Source: Halosegnis marinus
GTDB taxonomy: Archaea; Halobacteriota; Halobacteria; Halobacteriales; Haloarculaceae
Direction of reading: 5' to 3'
DNA length: 64,000 nucleotides
Assembly (NCBI RefSeq): GCF_029338355.1
Contig: NZ_CP119802.1
Coordinates: forward strand, 434,001-498,000
The notes beneath the pieces were generated by a model that was not told where the DNA came from, did not search any database, and saw nothing but the letters and a program-made list of their open reading frames with translations. Shown in pieces: positions 60,416 through 64,000 of the stretch (positions are counted from its first letter, which is position 1; every line of letters begins with the position of its first letter). The translations under genes and the position numbers were made by a program.

Positions 60416-60934
60416 ATGGACCTCCGGGTCATCGGCGTCCTGCTGTTGATTCCGCTGCTCGACGCCATGCTGCTCGCCGTGCTCGCGACGACGCTCCCGC
60501 TGACGTGGATCGTCGCGCTCGTCGTGCTGACGGCGCTCGTCGGCATGCTCCTCGTGCGCGCCGAGGGGCGCCACACCCTCTCGCGCATCCAACGCAAGGC
60601 CGCGAGCGGCGACCTCCCGACGGACGAACTGATAGACGGCGCGCTGCTGCTCGTGGCCGGCGCGATGTTCCTCACGCCCGGGCTCGTCACGGACTTCGTC
60701 GCGCTGCTGCTGGCGCTCCCGCCGACGCGCTACCCGATCCGCCTCGGCGTGAAGCGGTTCGTCGTCACCCCCTACGTGGACGCCAAGACGGGCGGGTTCG
60801 CGTCCGGCAACGTCTACGTCGGCGGCTTCCCGAACGACGGGGGCGACGACGTCGACGGCGACACCGTCGACGTCGGCCCCGACGGCTACCGCACCGTGGA
60901 CGACGACGAGCGCGGCCAGCCGGGCGACTCCTGA
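60416..60934 (+). CDS. FxsA-family membrane protein
   Basis: 172 residues. Helices at about 5-24 and 28-48, then DELIDGALLLVAGAMFLTPG and LVTDFVALLLALPPTR, which match the FxsA family (cytoplasmic-membrane protein of unknown role, first linked to F-plasmid exclusion of phage T7). The C-terminal 60 residues are an acidic, glycine-rich tail. It precedes tRNA-Ile by 100 nt. Confidence 0.88.
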   Translation: MDLRVIGVLLLIPLLDAMLLAVLATTLPLTWIVALVVLTALVGMLLVRAEGRHTLSRIQRKAASGDLPTDELIDGALLLVAGAMFLTPGLVTDFVALLLALPPTRYPIRLGVKRFVVTPYVDAKTGGFASGNVYVGGFPNDGGDDVDGDTVDVGPDGYRTVDDDERGQPGDS

Positions 60935-61034
60935 CCCCCGCGTCGGACCGCCCGCGGGCGACCGCGTCGGCCTCGCGTCCCCCGAAACGAAACCGTTAAA
61001 CAAACCACGGCGATACGTGAGGATGCGCTGACCT

Positions 61035-61109
61035 GGGCCAATAGCTCAGCCAGGTATGAGCGCTCGGCTGATAACCGGGAGGCCCTCGGTTCAAATCCGA
61101 GTTGGCCCA
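61035..61109 (+). tRNA. tRNA-Ile (anticodon GAT)
   Basis: 75-nt cloverleaf: acceptor GGGCCAA with TTGGCCC, discriminator A at 61109; D-arm AGCTCAGCCAGGTATGAGC; anticodon arm CTCGG-CTGATAA-CCGGG, anticodon GAT; T-arm CTCGGTTCAAATCCGAG. No intron; CCA not encoded. A CGTTAAACAA element about 37 nt upstream (60990-61000) may be box A. Confidence 0.97.
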
Positions 61110-61193
61110 TCCAATCCGTCGTGGCCGACGGCGCGGGCCTCCCCAGCCACCTCAACTCCGACGATACTACCCTTCGAGCGACGGCTTTTCGAG

Positions 61194-61358
61194 CTACCCG
61201 AGCTTCGAGCTTCCGAGGAGGTTCCCCTCGTTCACCGCGAAGATCGCGATGCCGCCGATGAGGAGCCACGCCAGCCCCGCCAGCGCCGAGTACTGCCACC
61301 AGATGAGGGCGGCGGGAACCGTCGACAGCACGAGCGCCGTCAGGTCGCGCGTGTCCAT
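61194..61358 (-). CDS. Small two-helix membrane protein
   Basis: 54 residues: MDTRDLTALVLSTVPAALIW begins a first helix, with a second in LAWLLIGGIAIFAVNEGNLL. The end is short and polar (GSSKLG). Leader codons upstream of this ATG are not used because GACGGCTTTT-like box A spacing fits 61358 (CTTTTCCGACG on the minus strand). Haloarchaeal small membrane proteins of this type are common and uncharacterised. Confidence 0.68.
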   Translation of the reverse strand: MDTRDLTALVLSTVPAALIWWQYSALAGLAWLLIGGIAIFAVNEGNLLGSSKLG

Positions 61359-61641
61359 ACCGGGATATCGACTCGCCGTCGGAAAAGACGCTCGCACGAA
61401 CGGCGACCCGGAACGTCACGCTCGTCACAGTCCCCCGACGGGCGAGTAATAACCAACGCGTAAGTACCGTGGCCCGATACGGAGTAACGGAATCCTGATC
61501 CGTCGCGCTACCAGGGCGTCTGCTCGGGCCGCGTCGGCAGGTAGGGTTGCTTAACCCAGCCACCCGTCCACGTACTACTCCGACGAGGCGCGGCCTCGGA
61601 CACGTCCCCGAACGCCGAGTCGCACGACCGTTCTCCCGGCG
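61359..61641. other. 283-bp spacer with a folded tRNA-like element
   Basis: No convincing gene. It contains the structured element at 61471-61530 (separate entry), a short hairpin GGGTTGCTTAACCC (about 61543-61556) and an AT-rich AATAAC (about 61448-61453) that may be a promoter. Confidence 0.5.
61471..61530. ncRNA. Candidate small structured RNA, tRNA-like
   Basis: GGCCCGA (61471-61477) pairs perfectly with TCGGGCC (61524-61530), like an acceptor stem. Between them an arm ACGGA-loop of 7-TCCGT (61487-61503) has the geometry of an anticodon arm. A second arm GCGC-7-nt loop-GCGT (about 61505-61519) follows. On the minus strand that arm contains CTGGTAGCGC, typical of D-arms, but no T-arm is present. 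A box A-like AATAAC lies about 20-25 nt upstream on the plus strand. It could be a tRNA remnant, a small RNA or chance. Confidence 0.35.
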
Positions 61642-62175
61642 TCACTCCCCGCCGACGACCGTCGACACCGCGTTGGCGATGCCGCCGGCGCCCGTGGGGA
61701 GCCGAACGACGGTGTCCTCGCCCGTCGAGAGGACGCGCACCTCGACGTGGCCGTCCTCGGTGCGGAGGGCGTCGGAGGCGAGATACATCCCCGAGGGAAC
61801 GAGGACGAGCGCGGCGAGGCCGAGGACGAGGCCGAAGCCGTCGGGCAGGAGCGGGCCGAGGACGCCCCCGGCGACGGCGGCGTAGCCGAGTAGGACGCCG
61901 ACGGCCGCGAACAGCCCGCCGAGGCCGGCCTGTCCCCACTCGGGGTCGGGTTCGGGACGGGTGCGGATGCGCGCGCCGAGCACGTGGGGGCTGGCGAGCA
62001 TCACCGACTCCACGTCGGTCGCCTCGCGGCCGTCGACGCCGTGTTCGGACGCGCGGACGAGACGCCGGTCGGTGACGACGGTGACGCGGCCCTCGTCGGT
62101 GCGGACGGCGCGCGGTTCCTCGCCGGTGGCGAGGTGTGGCTCGACCAGGTCGCGGGCCGATTCGCCGGGGGGCAT
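61642..62175 (-). CDS. Membrane protein with split PH-like domain
   Basis: 177 residues. A strand-rich N-terminal domain (EEPRAVRTDEGRVTVVTDRR ... SVMLASPHVLGARIRTRPEP) resembles bacterial PH domains. It is interrupted by a two-helix membrane hairpin (about 82-130), after which the strands resume (GHVEVRVLSTGEDTVVRLPT). Starts MPPGESARDLVEPHLATGEE; in-frame sequence upstream is not used. Function unknown. Confidence 0.72.
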   Translation of the reverse strand: MPPGESARDLVEPHLATGEEPRAVRTDEGRVTVVTDRRLVRASEHGVDGREATDVESVMLASPHVLGARIRTRPEPDPEWGQAGLGGLFAAVGVLLGYAAVAGGVLGPLLPDGFGLVLGLAALVLVPSGMYLASDALRTEDGHVEVRVLSTGEDTVVRLPTGAGGIANAVSTVVGGE

Positions 62176-62228
62176 ACCCACGACGCACGCCACCCCGGCC
62201 GATAAAGCGCCGGGGCCTCGCCGGTCCC

Positions 62229-63434
62229 TCAGAACCCTTCTTGCAAGTACGGCGTAGTCGCGGGAAACAGCGCGTCCAGCTGGGCGACGGTCCCGTCGTC
62301 GGCGTCGAGTTCGCCCCCGACGGCGAGGTCGGCGGCCGACCGGTAGCCGACGACGAGCTGCGAGAACGGCCCGATACCGAGCGTCGCGTCTGCCCCGTCG
62401 GGGTCGGCGGCGGTCCGTTCGACGGTCGCGCGGCCGCCGGCGACGGCGAGGTCGTAGGTGCCCGTCACCTCGTCGAGGAGGGGGTCCACGAGGCCGAGCG
62501 CGAGCGAGCTGTCCGTCGGGTAGTCGAGCGCGTCGAGAGTCGCGGGCACGTCCACCAGCCGGGCCATCGGGCCGGGGTTCAGTTCGCAGTCGAGTTCCGC
62601 CGGGTCCGCGACCATGTCGTGAAGCGGGCAGTCGACGGCCGTGCGGAAGCGCACCGTCCCGACCTGCGAGTCGTGGTCGGCGAGGAAGCCGAGCAGGTGG
62701 CGGAACGCCTCGCGGTCGGCCGCGGCGTGGTTCGCGCGCGCCTCGAACGTCCGGTCGCCCCAGTCGCCCTCGATGCGGTAGGCGACGTAGGCGCGGGGCT
62801 CGCCGTCGTCGTCGCGCCACAGGTAGACGTAGGGGTCGGAGTCCCAGCCGCGGAGCTGTCGTTCGCGCCACCACGCCTCCGAGCGGTCGAGCGAGAGAGG
62901 CCGGTCCTCGGTCGCGGCCCGGTGAACGGCGTCGAGGTCGGCCCACGCGTCGGGATCGACCCGCTCCCACGTGCCGCCGGTCGCGGCCGCCGACCGGAGC
63001 GCCGAGGGCTCACACGACCACGCCAGGTAGCGGCTCGTCGTCGCCCAGCCGAACTGCGCGTAGAACGGGTGCTTGAACGGCCACAGCGCCGACAGCGGCG
63101 TCCCAGTGTCGCGGTACTCGCGGCACAGCTCGCGGAGCATCTCGCCGACGTACCCCTTCCGGCGGTGTTCGGGCGGCGTGGCGACCGTCGAAACCCCGCC
63201 CATCGGCAGGGTCGCGCCGCGCAGGCGCGTCTCGAACGGGTACGACGAACACAGCGTCAGCGGCTCGTCGCCGTCGGCCGGGTAGAGCCCGCGCCGGATT
63301 CGGGGCGGGTCCGGCCGGTCGTCGTCCAGGTCCACCTCCGGCCCGCGGTCGGGGGCGAACGCGTACTGGACGTAGTCGGCGAACAGCTCGTCGCCGGCCT
63401 CGTCGTCGGGGAGGGGGCGGAACTCGGTGTCCAT
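62229..63434 (-). CDS. Eis-like N-acetyltransferase
   Basis: 401 residues with the layout of Eis proteins: N-terminal GNAT domain (motif A PPEHRRKGYVGEMLRELCRE, about 86-105), a second GNAT-like domain, and a C-terminal SCP2-like domain (about 295-400; GTYDLAVAGGRATVERTAAD). The ends GGVSTVATPPEHRRKG and YAQFGWATTSRYLAW match the family. Actinobacterial Eis modifies aminoglycosides; here the substrate is unknown. Confidence 0.87.
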   Translation of the reverse strand: MDTEFRPLPDDEAGDELFADYVQYAFAPDRGPEVDLDDDRPDPPRIRRGLYPADGDEPLTLCSSYPFETRLRGATLPMGGVSTVATPPEHRRKGYVGEMLRELCREYRDTGTPLSALWPFKHPFYAQFGWATTSRYLAWSCEPSALRSAAATGGTWERVDPDAWADLDAVHRAATEDRPLSLDRSEAWWRERQLRGWDSDPYVYLWRDDDGEPRAYVAYRIEGDWGDRTFEARANHAAADREAFRHLLGFLADHDSQVGTVRFRTAVDCPLHDMVADPAELDCELNPGPMARLVDVPATLDALDYPTDSSLALGLVDPLLDEVTGTYDLAVAGGRATVERTAADPDGADATLGIGPFSQLVVGYRSAADLAVGGELDADDGTVAQLDALFPATTPYLQEGF

Positions 63435-63533
63435 GCCGCCCCGTGCGCCGTCGGGGGATAAATCGCCGTCGGACCCGTGCCACGACCCGCCACGGAACGG
63501 AGGATTGACGCGGCTCGACCCCCAAGTCGGGGT

Positions 63534-63743
63534 ATGACAGCGACGCTCGACCGGCTCCCCTCGTGGGCGAAGGCCGTCTCGGTGCTGGCGACCGCGGTCG
63601 TGCTCGCGGGCGTGGGCGACTTCCTGCTCTCGCAGGCGGGCTACACCGGCCTCGGCGCGCTCGTGTGGGCGCTCGGCTACGGCGGGGCCGTCGTCGCGGT
63701 GTGGGCAATCTGGTTCCGCGGCCAGGAGTTCGACCCCGACTGA
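63534..63743 (+). CDS. Small membrane protein
   Basis: 69 residues with two helices (about 13-33 and 41-61; VSVLATAVVLAGVGDFLLSQ, GALVWALGYGGAVVAVWAIW) and a short acidic end. Haloarchaeal; function unknown. The next gene starts 48 nt downstream in the same direction. Confidence 0.68.
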   Translation: MTATLDRLPSWAKAVSVLATAVVLAGVGDFLLSQAGYTGLGALVWALGYGGAVVAVWAIWFRGQEFDPD

Positions 63744-63758
63744 GGGCGAACGGAAGCG

Positions 63759-63767
63759 TTAAGAAAA
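63759..63767 (+). promoter_or_regulatory. Box A of the last gene
   Basis: TTAAGAAAA is 25-33 nt before the ATG at 63792, the only AT-rich patch in the spacer. Confidence 0.6.
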
Positions 63768-63791
63768 CTACGACGCGAGTACCGAACAAGG

Positions 63792-64000
63792 ATGTTCGCT
63801 CTTCCGCTCCAGGTCGTCGACAACTTCCTGCTCCAGTTCGACGCGGGGCAGGTCATCCTCGCGCTGTTCGTCCTCTCGACGCTGGCGGCGCTTCCGCTGA
63901 AGTCGCTGAAGATCGTCGGCCTGAACGCCATCGTCTTCGGGCTGATATTCATGCTGACGCCCGGGTCGCTCGCGCCGATCCACTTCCGCTTCCTCGGCAT
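63792..64000 (+). CDS. Membrane protein, 3' end outside the window (partial)
   Basis: The first 69 residues are visible: MFALPLQVVDNFLLQFDAGQ leads into a helix (VILALFVLSTLAALPL) and a second (IVGLNAIVFGLIFMLTPGSL). The frame stays open to the window edge. This looks like a small haloarchaeal membrane protein family of unknown role. The stop is not seen. Confidence 0.7.
   Translation, partial: MFALPLQVVDNFLLQFDAGQVILALFVLSTLAALPLKSLKIVGLNAIVFGLIFMLTPGSLAPIHFRFLG

Noticed and set aside
61471-61530. A normal tRNA gene on the minus strand
   Set aside because: There is no T-arm or TTCAAAT loop and the element is only 60 nt, so it is reported only as a tRNA-like candidate.
1-64000. Mobile elements, prophage or a defence island
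   Set aside because: No transposase, integrase, terminal repeats, toxin-antitoxin, restriction or Cas genes were seen, and base composition is even across the window.

Overview
The window is a chromosomal segment of a haloarchaeon. The DNA is very GC-rich, almost every inferred protein is acidic, ribosomal proteins occur in the archaeal order with archaea-only members (eL19, eL32, eS4, eS8, RNase P component 1), and TATA-like box A elements sit 24-30 nt ahead of many start codons, as expected for leaderless transcripts. Archaeal markers include TFB, GatD, SAMP1, an H4MPT cyclohydrolase, an AhbA-AhbB siroheme decarboxylase and Tat-lipoprotein PstS. Three tRNA genes are present (Gly-GCC, Leu-UAA, Ile-GAT). 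I saw no IS element, prophage, CRISPR array, rRNA or replication origin.

Region 1 (1-16.1 kb): a TFB gene without zinc-ribbon cysteines converges on a large minus-strand operon. In transcription order that operon is SPOUT RNA methyltransferase, uL3, uL4, uL23, uL2, uS19, uL22, uS3, uL29, RNase P component 1, uS17, uL14, uL24, eS4, uL5, uS14, uS8, uL6, eL32, eL19, uL18, uS5, uL30, uL15, SecY. Many neighbours share start/stop bases. A 566-bp non-coding gap follows secY, and tRNA-Gly lies just upstream of the operon. Region 2 (16.3-30.9 kb): housekeeping genes (NAD synthetase-like protein, YihY-type membrane protein, alpha/beta hydrolase, Mch, three HAD phosphatases, M48 protease, GTPBP1-like GTPase, EamA transporter, J-domain protein, PyrF, eS8 and a PhoU-type regulator).

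Region 3 (30.9-42.8 kb): pstS-pstC-pstA-pstB-phoU, flanked upstream by the divergent PhoU regulator with an AbrB-like N-terminus. The PhoU/PstS intergenic space is rich in inverted repeats. It is followed by a potassium-handling region: a TrkA-N channel, two paralogous membrane proteins with TrkA-C domains, a ferredoxin, tRNA-Leu, then a TrkA-N protein flanked by two stand-alone Lrp/AsnC RAM-domain proteins.

Region 4 (42.8-64 kb): mixed metabolic and surface genes. They include a RelA/SpoT-like HD protein, an orphan E1-alpha, a beta-lactamase-fold hydrolase, YchF, a ZIP transporter, a sequon-rich secreted repeat protein beside an ArsR-type regulator, GatD, acetyltransferases, SAMP1, fused siroheme decarboxylase, a 1-Cys peroxiredoxin and a TrpD-like transferase. 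Also present are a large Tat-exported protein with an HWHDWE motif, a cyclophilin, an FxsA-like protein, tRNA-Ile and an Eis-like acetyltransferase. Eight convergent gene pairs overlap at their stop codons, which shows how tightly the segment is packed. No single novel defence or biosynthetic system is obvious. The strongest leads are the zinc-free TFB, the RAM/TrkA cluster, the operator-like repeats of the phosphate locus, a tRNA-like folded element at 61.5 kb and the HWHDWE protein.
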